A DNA stretch of 64,000 nucleotides from assembly GCA_964016985.1 (NCBI GenBank), contig OZ024823.1, forward strand, positions 65,182,514 to 65,246,513, written 5' to 3'. The translations under genes and the position numbers were made by a program. The notes under the pieces were generated by a model that saw only the letters and a program-made list of their open reading frames with translations, made no database searches and was not told the DNA's origin. Position 1 is the stretch's first letter. Each line of letters begins with the position of its first letter. The DNA is from Anodontia alba. Taxonomy: Eukaryota; Mollusca; Bivalvia; Lucinida; Lucinidae. Below, in pieces: positions 1-11,118 of the stretch.

Positions 1-2010
1 GTCACCCCGATGCTTCCTACCAACTTTCGAGTAAATTGGCCTTTCAGTTCAGAAGAAGAAGGGAAAAATAGATTTTCAAGATGGTTGCCATCTTGGATTT
101 CCGATTGGAACGATTTTAGCTATTTTTATATCTACAAGTCATCCCGATGCTTCCTACCAATTTTCAAATCAACTGGCCCTTTGGTTCAGGAAAATAAGAG
201 AAAAAAAGAGTTTCAAGATGGCCGCCATGGCAGCCACCTTGGATTTCAATTCCAAACAATTTAAGCTATTTTAGACCTACAAGTCACCCCAATGCTTCCT
301 ACCTAGTTTCTAGTCAAATGGCCTTTCAGTTCAGGAGAAGAAGCGAAAAATAGATTTTCAAGATGGCTGTCATGGCGCCATCTACGATTTCTGATAGGGA
401 CAATTTTAGCTATTTTTGATCTACAGGTCACCCTGATGCTTCCTACCTAGTTTAAAGACTCGGTTCAGGAGAAGAAGTGAAAAATAGATTTTCAAGATGG
501 CCGCTATGGCAGCCATCTTGGATTTCCAATCGAAACGATTTTAGCCATTTTTGATCCATAAGTCACCCCGATGCTTCCTACCATGTTTCAAGTCAATTGG
601 CTTTTGGGTTTAGGAGAAGAAGCGAAAAAAGGATTTTCAAGATGGCCACCATAGCGGCCATCTTGGATTTCCGATCAGCACAATTTTAGCTATTTTTGAT
701 CTACAAGTCACCCTGATGCTTCCTACAAAGTTTGGAGTCAATTGGCCTATCAGCTCAAGAGATGAAGTGAAAAATAGATTTTCAAGATGGCGGCCATGGA
801 GGCCATCTTGGATTTCCGATCGGAACAATTTTTGCTATTTTTGATCTACAAGACAACCCCGATGCTTCCTACCAATTTTCGAGTCAATTGGCATTTGGGT
901 TTAGGAGAGAAAGCGAAAAATAGATTTTCAAGATGGCCACCATGGCGGCCATTTCAGATTTACAATGGGCACAATTTTAGCTATTTTTGATCTACAAGTC
1001 ACACTGATGCTTCCTACCAAGTTTCGAGTCATCTGGCCTTTCGGTTCAGGAGAAGAGAAAAATAGATTTTCAAGATGGCTGCCATGGCGGCCATCTTGGA
1101 TTTCCGATCGGAACTATTTTACCTATTTTTGACCTACAAGGCACCCTGATGCTTCCTAGTAAGTTTTGAGTCAACTGACTTTTGGGTTTAGAAGAGAAAA
1201 ATAGATTTTCAAGATGGCTGCTATGGCGGCCATCTTGGATTTCCGATCAGAATTATTTTATCTATTTTTGACCTACAAGCCACCCTGATGCTTCCTACTA
1301 AGTTTCAAGTCAATTGACTTTTGGGTTTAGGAGAAAAAGCGAAAAATAGATTTTCAAGATGGCTGCCATGGTGGCCATCTTGGATTTACAATCCGCACGA
1401 TTTTAGCTATTTTAGATCTACAAGTCACCCCAATGCTTCCTACCAAGTTTCGAGTCAACTGGCCTTTCGGTTCAGAAGACGCGAAAAATAGATTTTCAAG
1501 ATGGCTGCCATGGTGGCCATCTTGGATTTCCGATCGGAATGATTTTAGCTATTTTTGATCTACAAGTCACCCCGATGTTTCCTACTAAGTTTGGAGTCAA
1601 TTGGCTTTTGGGTTTAGGAGAAGAAGCGAAAAATAGATTTTCAAGATGGCTGCCATGGTGGCCATCTTTGATTTCCGATCGGATAGATTTTAGCTATTTT
1701 TGATCTATAAGTCACCCCAATGCTTCCTACCAAGTTTGGAGTCTATTGGCTTTTGGGTTTAGGAGTAGAAGCGAAAAATAGCTTTCCAAAATGACCGCCA
1801 TGGCGGCCAGCTTGGATTTCTGATCGGAACGATTTTAGCTATTTTTGATCTACAAGTCAGCCCGATGCTTCCTACCAAGTATCGAGTCAATTGGCCCCAG
1901 GGTGTAGGAGGAGTAGGTTTTTAAAGTAATTGTTGACGCCGCACAACGAACGACGGACAATGACTGACAACAATAGCTCACCATGAGCACTTCGTGCTCA
2001 AATGAGCTGA
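1..2010 (+). mobile_element. A-type tandem-repeat element, 3' part with tail
   Basis: About 13 head-to-tail copies of repeat A (full unit 145 bp, short unit 136 bp), ending in a diverged last unit (from about 1885) and a 3' tail. Each unit carries the palindromic box AAGATGGC...GCCATCTT, then a stretch ending in GATTTTAGCTATTTTTGATC, then CAAGTTTCGAGTCAATTGG and TTCAGGAGAAGAAGCG. The tail at 1983-2010 holds the hairpin GAGCAC-TTC-GTGCTC followed by ATGAGCTGA, a mutated form of the usual GTGAGCTAA. The 5' head lies outside the window. The next element's ACAAG begins on the tail's last base, so the two abut. Short open frames across the array are repeat translations, not genes. Confidence 0.85.
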
Positions 2011-5000
2011 CAAGAGGCCTATGGGCCGCAACGCTCACCTGAATTAACTGTTAAGTTAATCCATTTACTCATCATTCCCTATTAGCCCATCAAGTTTCAA
2101 GGCAATGGCTTAAACAGTTTTTGAGATATCTTGCTTACAAGATTAAAATGCTGAAATTTTCAAAGGGCCAGTTTAAACCCCAGGGGCTTGATTGGCAAGA
2201 TTTATGTAAGGGACCTCTAAACATTGCTACATACTAAATATATAAGCTCTGGGCCTCATGGTTTCAGAGAAGAAGATCTTTTAACTTTTTCCCATTATAA
2301 GTCTGTGGGAGTAAATGACTCCCATGGCACGGCCAATTTGGACGCCAGGGGCATGGTTGGCAGGATTTATGTAGGGGACCACTAAACATTGCTACATACT
2401 AAATATATGAGCTGTGGGCCTCATGGTTTCAGAGAAGATTTTTTTAATGTTTTCCCATTATAAGTCTATGGGAGCTAACGACCCCTGGGGGCGGCATGGC
2501 CAATTTAGACCACAGGGGCTTGATTGGCTGGATTTATGTAGAGGACCACAAAACATTGCTACATCCTAAATATTTAAGCTGTGGGCCTCATAGTTTCAGA
2601 GAAAAAGATTCTTTTAATTTTTTCCACTATATGTCCATGGGAGCTAATGACCCCCACCTGAGAAGTGGCCAATTTGGACCCCAGGGGCATGGTTGGAAGA
2701 ATTAATGTAGACCACCAAACATTGCTACATACTAAATCTGTTAGCTCTGGGCCTCATAGTTTCAGAGAAGAAGATTTTTGAAGGTTCTTTAGCTACACGG
2801 TTCTATATAAACATATGACCCCTGGGGTGTGGCCAGTTTGGACCCCAGGGGCCTGATTGGCAGGATTTAAGTAGGGGACCACTACACATTGCTACATAAT
2901 ATATATGCTGTGGACCTCATGGCTTTAGAGAAGAAGACTTTTTAGGTTTTCCCCATTTTAAGTCTATGGGAGCTAATGACCCCCGAGGCACGGCCAATTT
3001 GGACCCCAGGGGCATGGTTGGCAAAATTTATGTAGGAGACTACCAAACATCGCTACATACTTAATCTGTTAGCTCTGGGCCTCACAGTTTCAGAGAAGAT
3101 TTTTGAATGTTCTTTAGCTATGTAGCTCTATATAAACATATGACCTCCTGGGGTGTGGCCAGTTTGGATTCCAGGGGCTTGATTAGCAGGATTTATGTAG
3201 GGGACCACTAAACATTGCTATACACTAAATATATAAGCTGTGAAGGTTTCAGAGAAGAAGATTTTTTTATGTTTTTTCCATTATAAGTCTATGGGAGCTA
3301 ATGACCCCCGGGGCGTGGCCAGTTTAGACCCCAGGGGCTTGATTGGCAGGACTTATGCAGGGGACCACTAAACACTGCTACACACTAAATATATAAGCTG
3401 TGGGCCTCATGGTTTCAGAGAAGATTTTTTAAGTTTTTCCCATTATAAGTCTATGGCAGCTAATGACCCCCAGGGCAAGGCCAATTTGGACCCAAGGGGC
3501 TTGATTGGCAGGATTTATGTAGGAAACCCTAAACACTGATACATACTTAATCTGTAAGCTCTCTGCCTGGTTTCAGAGAAGAAGATTTTTGAAGGTTCTT
3601 TAGCTATGTAGCTCTATATATACATATGAACCCCTGGGGTATGGCCAATTCAGAGCCCAGGGGCTTGATTGGCAGGATTTATGTAGGGGGCCACTACACA
3701 TTGCTACATACTCAATATATAAGCTGTGGGCATCATGGTTTCAAAAGAAGATTTTTTTAAGTTTTTTACATTATAAGTCTATGGGAGCTAATGGCCTCGG
3801 GGGCATGGCCAGTTTGGACCCCAGGAGCTGGATTTTTGTAGGGGACTACTATACATTGCTACATAAATATATAAGCTCTGGCCTCATGGTTTCCGAGAAG
3901 AAGATTTTTTAAGATTTTTCCCATCATAAGTCTATGGGAGGTAATGACCACCGGGGTGTGGCCAATTTGAACCCAAGGGGCATGGTTGGCAGGTAGGAGA
4001 CCATCGCTTCATACTTAATCTATTAGCTCTCGGCCTCATTGTTTTAGAGAAGAAGAGTTTTGAAGATTCTTTAGCTATATAGCTCTATATAAACAATTTG
4101 GACACCAAGGGCTTGATTGGCTGGATTTATGTAGGGGACCACTACACACACACACAAGATTAAAATGCTGAAATTTGCAAAGGGCCATAAGTAAAACCAG
4201 TTTAAACCCCAGGGGCTTGATTGGCAAGATTTATGTAGAGAACCACTACACACTGCTACATACTAAATATATAAGCTCTGGGCCTCATGGTTTCAGAGAA
4301 GAAGAATTTTTAACTTATGAGCCCCCTGGGCGTGGCCAGTTTGGGCCCCAGGGGCTTCATTGGCAGGATTTATGTAGGGGACCACTACACATTGCTACAT
4401 ACTAAATATATAAACTCTGGGCCTCATGGTTTCAGAGAAGAAGATTTTTAAAATTTTTACCATTGTAAGTCTATGGGAGCTAACGGCCCCCAGGGCATGG
4501 CCAGTTTGGGCCCCAGGGGCTTGATTGGCAGGATTTATGTAGGGGACCACTAAACATTGCTACATACTGAACATGTAAGCTATGAGCCACCTGGTTTCAG
4601 AGAAGAAGATTTTTTAAGTTTTTCACATTATAAATCTATGGGAGCTAATGACCCCCGGGGCGTGGCCAGTTTGGACCCCCAGGGGCTTGATTGGCAGGAT
4701 TTATGTACGGAACCACTAAACACTGCTACATACTAAATATATAATCTGTGGGCCTCATGGTTTCAGAAAAGAAGATTTTTTAAGTTTTTCCCATTATAAG
4801 TATATGGGAGCTAATGAACCCCAGGGCGTGGCCAGTTCGGACCAAAGGGGCTTGATTGGCAGGGTTTATATAGGGGACCATTAAACATTGCTACATACTA
4901 AATATATAAGCTCTGGGCCTCATGGTTTCAGAGAAGAAGATTTTGTAAGTTTTTTCCATTATAAATCTATGGGAGCTAATGACCTGCGGGAAGTGGCCAG

Positions 5001-5540
5001 TTTGGGCTCCAGGTGCTTGATTGGCAGGATTTATATAGGGGACCACTAAACATTGCTACATATTAAATATATAAGCTGTGGGCTTCATGGTTTCAGAGAA
5101 GAAGATTTTTTAATTTTTTTCCATTGTAAGTCTATGGGAGCTAATGACCCCCGGGGGCGTGGCCAGTTTGGACCCAAGGGGTTTGCTTGGCAGGATTGAT
5201 GTAGAAAACCACTAAACATTGCTACATACTTAAGCTATTAGCTCTGGGTCTCATGGTTTCAGAGAAGAAGATTTTTGAAGGTTCTTTAGCTATGTGGCTC
5301 TATATATACATATGACCCCCTGGGGTATGGCCAATTCAGAGCCCAGGAGCTTGATTGGCAGGATTTATATAGGGGCCACTACACATTGATACATACTCAA
5401 TATATAAGCTGTGAGCCTCATGGCTTCAGTGATGAAGACTTTTTAGGTTTTTCCCATTTTAAGTTTATATTTGGACCCCCAGGATTTATGTAGGCGACTA
5501 CCAAACATCGATACATACTTAATCTGTTAGCTCCGGGCCT
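2010..5540 (+). mobile_element. B-type tandem-repeat element, head and left part
   Basis: The head starts at 2010 with ACAAG, the hairpin sequence GGCCTATGGGCC and CGCTCACCTGA, followed by about 180 bp of leader. Then come about 20 copies of repeat B, roughly 165 bp each; spacings of 165, 166 and 165 bp are seen at 4463-4959. Each unit has a block CCATTATAAGTCTATGGGAG, a GC-rich block GGCCAGTTTGGACCCCAGG, then TGATTGGCAGGATTTATGTA and TTTCAGAGAAGAAGATTTTT. The array stops at about 5540, where a LINE is inserted, and resumes at about 10113. No coding potential is seen. Confidence 0.8.
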
Positions 5541-5600
5541 CTTCTTGTTCGTCTGTCATTACTGACAATGACCAATCCTAATCAACTGTGTGATGTGTTA

Positions 5601-5700
5601 TTATTTGTGTGTTCTAAGATGGCTGATGAGACCAATCTTAGCTCTAAACTGCCTGTTGCAGATAGAACAAGAGAGGTCTGAGGAAGACAGCTCTGTTGGT
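5601..5700 (-). pseudogene. LINE C-terminal C2H2 zinc finger and stop
   Basis: Reading the minus strand from 5699, the frame gives PTELSSSDLSCSICNRQF and continues to a TAA stop at 5603-5601. The spacing is Cys-X2-Cys-X12-His-X3-His (5669 to 5605), a textbook C2H2 finger, so this is the nucleic-acid-binding end of the LINE protein. It is cut off from the rest of the ORF by a SINE inserted at 5701-6340. The 12-bp duplication AGCTCTGTTGGT on both sides lies in the codons just before the finger, so the protein was continuous before that insertion. Confidence 0.8.
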
Positions 5701-6340
5701 TTGTTTGTTTGATTTGGGCTTAACGTCGCTTTCAACAAGCAGTCATATCGCGACGGTGTCTGGATGTGACAGGGAGCTCAATGCTCACTTTTAGAGTGCT
5801 GCCTCACTGAAATATCATGCCCCAGACACTTTGACATGATATTCCACCCAGTCACATTATACTGACACTGAGCTGACCAGTTCCGATTCCTAGCTCTACT
5901 TTCTTAATGCTGAGCGCCAAGTGAATTGATTGATTGTGTTGGGGTTTAACGACACGTCAACCCTTGAGGGTCATTTTGTGTCGTCTCCCAGAGAAAGGGA
6001 GAAAAGAGATAGAAGAGAGAGTAGAGGAGACGAAAGAGAGGGACAGGGAAGAAAGAGGAACAGGAATGAAAGTGAAGAAACAGAAGAAATAAAAACATTC
6101 CCCCTCTACCCTTACCCACTACAAGGATAGCAGGCCTTGCCCAACTGTAAGCCAATATCAGTTGGACGCCCCGGTGATGTAAGATACACAGCACCTTCGC
6201 ACCACCCGACCACCCCCACCGCCAAGTGAAAGAGCAGCTAGTACCATTTTTAAAGTCTTTGGTATGACCCGGCCGGGGATCGAACCCGCAACCTCCCGGT
6301 CACAAAGCGGACGCTCTACCACTGAGCCACTGTGCCGGTA
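5701..6340 (-). mobile_element. tRNA-derived SINE (SINE3) inserted in the LINE
   Basis: Read on the minus strand, the 5' part (6338 to about 6262) is tRNA-like. It has an A box TGGCTCAGTGG at 6329-6319 and a B box GGTTCGATCCC at 6286-6276, the internal RNA polymerase III promoter. The 3' end (5701-5725 on +) reads as a tail related to AAGCCCAAATCAAACAAAC. It is flanked by a perfect 12-bp target-site duplication, AGCTCTGTTGGT, at 5689-5700 and 6341-6352. A second SINE (5926-6219) splits it. The tRNA-like arm is a SINE head, not a functional tRNA: the clover leaf is incomplete. Confidence 0.85.
5926..6219 (-). mobile_element. SINE1 copy nested in SINE3
   Basis: A 294-bp SINE1, sense on the minus strand: it starts with a GGGGTGGTCGGGTGGTGC-like sequence and ends TAAACCCCAACACAATCAA. 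It is flanked by the 11-bp duplication CGCCAAGTGAA at 5915-5925 and 6220-6230, which shows it jumped into SINE3. The tRNA-like arm beyond it therefore belongs to SINE3, not to this family. The 66- and 82-codon open frames over it are chance frames that recur in every SINE1 copy. Confidence 0.9.
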
Positions 6341-6528
6341 AGCTCTGTTGGTGATGCCTTAGCTCTGGCTTTCCGCTGTGCACGTTTCTGCTCAGCTTCG
6401 CTGATTCTTTTTGTTTCGTATTCACCAGCTCCCCTTTTTATGAGGCCTCGCCACTTTGTACGATCTTGTGCAATCTGTTCCCATGACTCTGTTGGTATGT
6501 TGAAGTCTTTAAGGGAGGCTTTGAGGGT

Positions 6529-7516
6529 TTTCCTACTTGAAGTTCTCCATAGAGGATTTTCTTTGGCAAACGTTCATCAGGCATTCTGGTAACATGGCCT
6601 GTCCATCTTAACTGTGCCAATTTCAGAAGAGTATGTATACTCTGCATCCCTGCCCTTTTCAGGACTTCTGTGTCTGGAATCCTGTCTTGCCACTTGATCT
6701 TTAGAAGTTTTCTAAGACAGCTTGTATGGAAGTGGTTCAGTCTTTTGGCATGCCATTGGTAAACTGTCCAAGTTTCGCATGCGTATAATAGTGTTGGCAG
6801 CACTACCGATCTATATACTTTCAGCTTTGTGTCAAGTCTGATTCCACTTTGGTCCCAAATACTTCCACATAGCCAGCCAAATGCTGCACTAGCTTTGGTA
6901 ATTCTAGCATTGACTTCATCATCAATGTGCACAACTCTAGACAATGTGCTTCCAAGGTAGGTGAACTTGTCTACCACTTGCAGTCGTTGACCTTTCACTG
7001 TGATGGTAGGCTCCTTGTAAGGCTTTCCAGGTGCTGGCTGATATACTACCTCAGTCTTTTTCATGCTGATTGTGAGATCATAGCTGTCACATGAATCAGA
7101 TACTTGATCCACACCTTTTTGCATTTTCTCTTCTGTTGGAGCACCCTTTGCCATGTCATCAGCAAAGAGGAACTCATCTAGCACCTCTGTCTGCACCTTA
7201 GATTTAGCTTGCAACCTTCTTAGGTTGAAAAGTTTCCCATCAAAGCGATACCTAATAGGTATACCATTGTCACCATCCTGGAAAGCATCTGTAAGCATGG
7301 CAGAAAACATCATGCTGAACAGTGTTGAAGCTAGTACACAGCCTTGCTTAACTCCATTTGTCACAGAAAATGGATCAGAAAACTCGCCATCATTTTGGAC
7401 CCTTGCAAGCATACCATCATGGAACTGCCGCACCATTGCTATGAATTTGGGAGGACAACCAAACTTTGCCATAATTTTCCAAAGTCTCTCACGACTGACT
7501 GTGTCAAATGCTTGGT
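6529..7516 (-). pseudogene. LINE reverse transcriptase palm/thumb and C-terminal region
   Basis: It starts with AFDTVSRERLW, the Asp-bearing RT motif, followed by NGVKQGCVLASTLFSMMF and the catalytic box EFLFADDMAK, the FADD form usual in LINE RTs. Then come KFTYLGSTLSRVVHIDDE and a conserved region LPTLLYACETWTVYQ, continuing to RWTGHVTRMPDERLPKKIL. Near 6529 the frame shifts again and, by comparison with the family, some tens of bases seem to be missing. The remaining C-terminal codons (about 6528-6341) read in another frame and are rich in Lys, Arg and Glu. All catalytic RT residues seen here are intact, but the ORF as a whole is not. Confidence 0.85.
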
Positions 7517-7831
7517 AAGGTCGACAAAGGTCATGTAGAGGTCCACATTCTGTTCCTGGCATTTTTCTTGAAGCTGTTGTGCTGTGAAGATCATGTCTAT
7601 TGTTCCTCTGTTTTTCCTGAATCCACACTGGCTTTCTGGTAAGAGCCCTGACTGTTCCAGGTGTTCATTCAATCGGTTCAGTAGGACCCTAGCAAGAATC
7701 TTCCCAGCAATTGACAATAAAGAGATGCCTCGATGATTGTCACAGACTTGAGGATTCCCTTTCCTTTTAAATAGGTGGATAATTGTTGCATCCTTGAATT
7801 CTTGAGGGATGGCTTCTTTTCTCCACATAAT
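7517..7831 (-). pseudogene. LINE reverse transcriptase, fingers/palm segment
   Basis: This segment continues the RT in a different frame from the endonuclease part. It holds the motifs EFKDATIIHLFKRKG, NHRGISLLSIAGKILARVL, and QCGFRKNRGTIDMIF, then TFVDLTK, which leads into the first catalytic Asp region of RT. At about 7516 a single G appears to be missing in the Lys-Ala codons, and the frame returns to that of the endonuclease. Its neighbours are the other pieces of the same broken ORF. Confidence 0.85.
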
Positions 7832-7832
7832 G

Positions 7833-9444
7833 TGAAATAACTGTCAGTTTCTCTGCAACTGGAGGACCTCCTGCTTTGTAGATCTCTGCAGGTATTGCAT
7901 CTGATCCTGGAGCCTTGCCAGATGACAGGAGTTTTATTGCTTTCACTGTTTCAGAGACAGTTGGGAGCTCATCAAGCAGCGGATTACATTCCACCTGTGG
8001 TAGTCTGTTGATAGCTTCATCATTGAGAGATGATGGCCAATTAAGGACACCATCAAAGTGTTCAGCCCATCTTTTCAAGATAACTTCCTTGTCAGTCAGA
8101 AGACTAGTTCCATCTGCACTAAGGAGTGGGGTGGTTCCTGAGCTCTGGGGACCACATACTGTCTTGAGTGCATCAAAGAACTTTTTCATGTCCTTTCTGT
8201 CTGCAAATGACTGGATTTCATCAGCCTTTTTTCTCAGCCAGGAATCTTGCATGTCTCTGAGTCTCGTCTGAACTGTCTTGCATATGTTTGAATAGGCAGT
8301 CTTGCTAGATACTGAGCTGGTATTTCTGAGGTAAGCCTTGTGTTTTTGGTGTTTCTCTTCAAGGAGTCCCTGAATTTCTTTGTCATTCTCATCAAACCAA
8401 TCTTGATGTTTGCGAGATACTGGTCCTAGGGAATCCATTGCTGAAGAGTGAACGGTGTCTCTGAAGACTGTCCAGCTCTCATCTACATCTTCTGAACTGT
8501 GTTCCAGTGCATCTAAATGGCTGCAGAGATCGTTGACGAATGCTTGCCTCTTGCTGTCTTGTTTCAGCTTGGAGACATCTAATTTCTTTGGCACCTTCTT
8601 GCCTTGTGGTCGTCGTACAGGCTGAATGCGCAGGTTGCTGACAACAAGCCTGTGATCTGTCCAACAGTCTGCACCACACATAGTTTTAGTCACTCTGACA
8701 TCCTGTCTGTCCTTCCTTTGCACTATGACATAGTCAATGAGATGCCAGTGTTTGGAGCGAGGGTGCATCCATGTTGTTGGTAGACGGAAGACTGTGTTGG
8801 TGATCAGTAATTCATGCTCTGCACACTTCCTTAAAAGGAGGAGTCCATTGCTGTTGCACTTCCCTACACCTTCAGATCCAATCACTCCTTCCCAGGTCTG
8901 GTGGTCTGTGCCCACTCTGGCACTGATGTCCCAGAGGAGGATGAGTTTGTCTGTCCTGGGTGCTGCAGAAATCACAGAATCCAAATCATCATAGAACTTG
9001 TCTTTAACCTCATCTGGGTTGGTCATTGTGGGTGCATAGGCACTTACAATTGTTGCATGCCTCTTGCCAGATAAGGGAAGTCTCAGCGTCATCAGGCGGT
9101 CATTTATGCCTTTGGGAAGTCCTGAAAGCTTGCTGACGAGGTGTGACTTGATGGAAAATCCTACTCCTGCTTCACGCCGCTCTTCTTTCTTGCGTCCACT
9201 CCAGAAGAAAGTATAGCCAGCACCAACTTCTTTTAAAAGCCCTTCTTCTGCAAGGCGAGTCTCACTCAGAGCAGCAATCTCAACTTTGTATCGGTCAAGT
9301 TCTCTACCAACTAGAGCTGTTCTTCGCTCAGGTCTGTCAGAACTAGAACTGTCCATTACGGTGCGCACATTCCAAGCACTGATGGTAAGAGGTATCACCT
9401 TCTTCTTTTTTCTTGTTTGACCGCTAAGTGGGATTCCCGCTGAT
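7833..9444 (-). pseudogene. LINE endonuclease domain and start of reverse transcriptase
   Basis: The frame is open from about 9444. An apparent start at 9398 is a GTG inside a basic stretch, and I see no convincing ATG upstream, so the true start is unknown. APE-type endonuclease motifs follow in order: SAWNVRT (Asn), ALSETRL (Glu), SAYAP, HWHLIDYVI and TDHRLVV. The motif normally read as GDFN is WDIS here, keeping the Asp but losing Gly and the catalytic Asn. After a linker comes the first reverse-transcriptase motif (SSGKAPGSDAIPAEIYKAGG). The frame is lost at about 7832-7840, a net change of +1 or -2 nt. The enzyme would nick target DNA and prime reverse transcription. Family assignment is confident; loss of activity is inferred. 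Confidence 0.85.
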
Positions 9445-10112
9445 CGCGGTTAACCAGCCAGGAGTTTTGAAGCAGGCAATTGTTTAGGGTACCTTTTCTA
9501 GCCCCTTCCCCATGCTACGGGGGTGAGCAGTGCGATCCTAAAAAGGTCTGCTCAGTCGCTCAGTTCGGCTGCCGAATTCCCCATACTGCTTCGATCTTAA
9601 GGAAAGCGACCATATAGAACCAAGCCGCCTGTGTGCAGGTCCGCAACTACAGCTTCCAGTGTTTCCTCACCTGCTGCTTCACCGCTCGCCCATCGCCACA
9701 GGGCTTTTGTATGATTTGCATATATGTGCTTGCTGTGAATGTGTGTTGCTGATTAAGATGACATGCGCTATGAATTGGATTATAGTGAGGGAGAGGCATG
9801 CAGAGTCAACTTCACTCTCTCATCCTGACCTAGCTGGATCCAGAGGCAAGACAGTGTCGGGACATCTGAGCTAAGCCCGGATGCAATGGATGACCATGAC
9901 TTCTTTTGTGCCTTGTCATGCTCTCCATGCTCCACAACATGCTGCTGCATCGCCATTTTGGCCGTTGAATCATAGTAATGATTTCTTCCGCCCCAGCTGC
10001 CGAAGCAGACTTTACTTAACTGGAACAGGCAAATCCAGGTATGCAGGTTTTTGTTTGGAGTTGCCAACTCCTAGATGGATTGCCGACCAGGGCTTCAGAG
10101 CTCCATCTACCC

Positions 10113-11118
10113 TAGATATTGCTACACAGATTGTGCCTCACAGTTTCAGAGAAGAAGACTTTTGAATGTTTTTCAGCTATATAGCTCTATATAAACATAT
10201 GACCCCCTGGGTCATGGCCGGTTCAGAGCCCAGGGGCTTCATTGGCAGGGTTTATGTAGGGGACCACTAAACATTGCTACATACTAAATATATAAGCTGT
10301 GGGCCTCATGGTTTCAGAGAAGAAGATGTTTTAATTTTTTCCCATTATAAGTCTAAGGGAGCTAATGACCTCCAGGGCATGGCCAGTTTGGACCCCTGGG
10401 GCTTGATTGGTAGGATTCAAGCAGGAGACCACTAAACATCACTACATACTTAAGCTGTTAGCTCTCGGCCTCATGGTTTCACAGAAGAAGATTTTTGAAG
10501 GTTTTTAAGCTCTATATAAACATATGACCCCCTGGAGCATGGCCGGTTCAGAGCCCAGGGGCTTCATTGGCAGGACATGTAGGGGACCACTAAACATTGC
10601 TACATACTAAATATATAAGCTCTGGGCCTCATGGTTTCAGAGAAGAAGATCTTTTTTTTTTAATTTTTTCCCATTATAAGTCTAATGACCCCAAGGCCGT
10701 GGCCAGTTTGGACCCCAGGGGCTTGATTGGCAGGATTTATGTAGGAGACCACTAAACACCACTACATACTTAAGCTGTTAGCTCTGGGCATCATGGTTTC
10801 AGAGAAGAAGATTTCTGAAGGTTTTTTTAGCTAAAAAAACTCTATATAATATAAACATATGACCCCCTAGAGCATGGCCGGTTTGGAGCCCAGGGTTTTC
10901 ATTGGCAAGATTTATGTAGGGGACCACTAAACATTGCTACATCCCATAAATATATAAGCTGTGGGCCTCATGGTTTCAGAGAAGAAATTTTTTTAAGTTT
11001 TTCCCATTATAAGTCTATGGAAGATAATGACCCCTGGGGCGTGGCCAGTCTGGGCCCCAGGGGCTTGATTGGCAGGATTTATGTAAGGAACCACTAAACA
11101 TTACTACATACTATTTAT
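10113..11118 (+). repeat. B-repeat array, right part
   Basis: Continuation of the B element after the LINE: about six units with the same blocks (TTTCAGAGAAGAAGATTTTT, TGATTGGCAGGATTTATGTA, CCATTATAAGTCTA). It ends in mid-unit at 11118, where the ACAAG of the next element begins, so the B element has lost its tail or was itself interrupted by that insertion. Confidence 0.75.

Larger units (their letters stand above)
5541..10112 (-). mobile_element. RTE-like non-LTR retrotransposon (LINE), broken
   Basis: On the minus strand, in order: an untranslated or unassigned 5' part (about 10112-9445), an apurinic-type endonuclease domain, a reverse transcriptase, a basic C-terminal region, a C2H2 zinc finger and a short 3' UTR ending at about 5541. 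Domain order and sequence style match the proteins often mis-annotated in marine invertebrates as craniofacial development protein 2-like, which are RTE/BovB-related LINEs. It lies inside a B-repeat array, B units flanking both sides. Both ends are approximate and I could not define a clear target-site duplication. It cannot be autonomous now: there are three frame breaks, an endonuclease substitution, and a SINE inserted upstream of the zinc finger. Confidence 0.85.

Noticed and set aside
4141..4156. CACACACA run as a microsatellite of interest
   Set aside because: Short, single, and inside a B array; nothing unusual.
5930..6194. 66- and 82-codon frames, recurring at 20958, 29722, 40627 and 54861
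   Set aside because: They repeat wherever SINE1 occurs, on both strands, so they are SINE sequence and not genes.
6262..6338. tRNA gene on the minus strand
   Set aside because: A and B boxes are present, but the fold is incomplete and it is continuous with a SINE flanked by a 12-bp target duplication, so it is a SINE head.
6438..6592. Open frame on the + strand over the LINE (6332-6592)
   Set aside because: It is the antisense shadow of the LINE C-terminal coding region, with no motif of its own.
9780..10067. 95-codon minus-strand frame upstream of the LINE endonuclease as an ORF1
   Set aside because: It lies in the right place but shows no ORF1 motif (no zinc knuckle, coiled coil or RRM), so I leave it as LINE 5' region.
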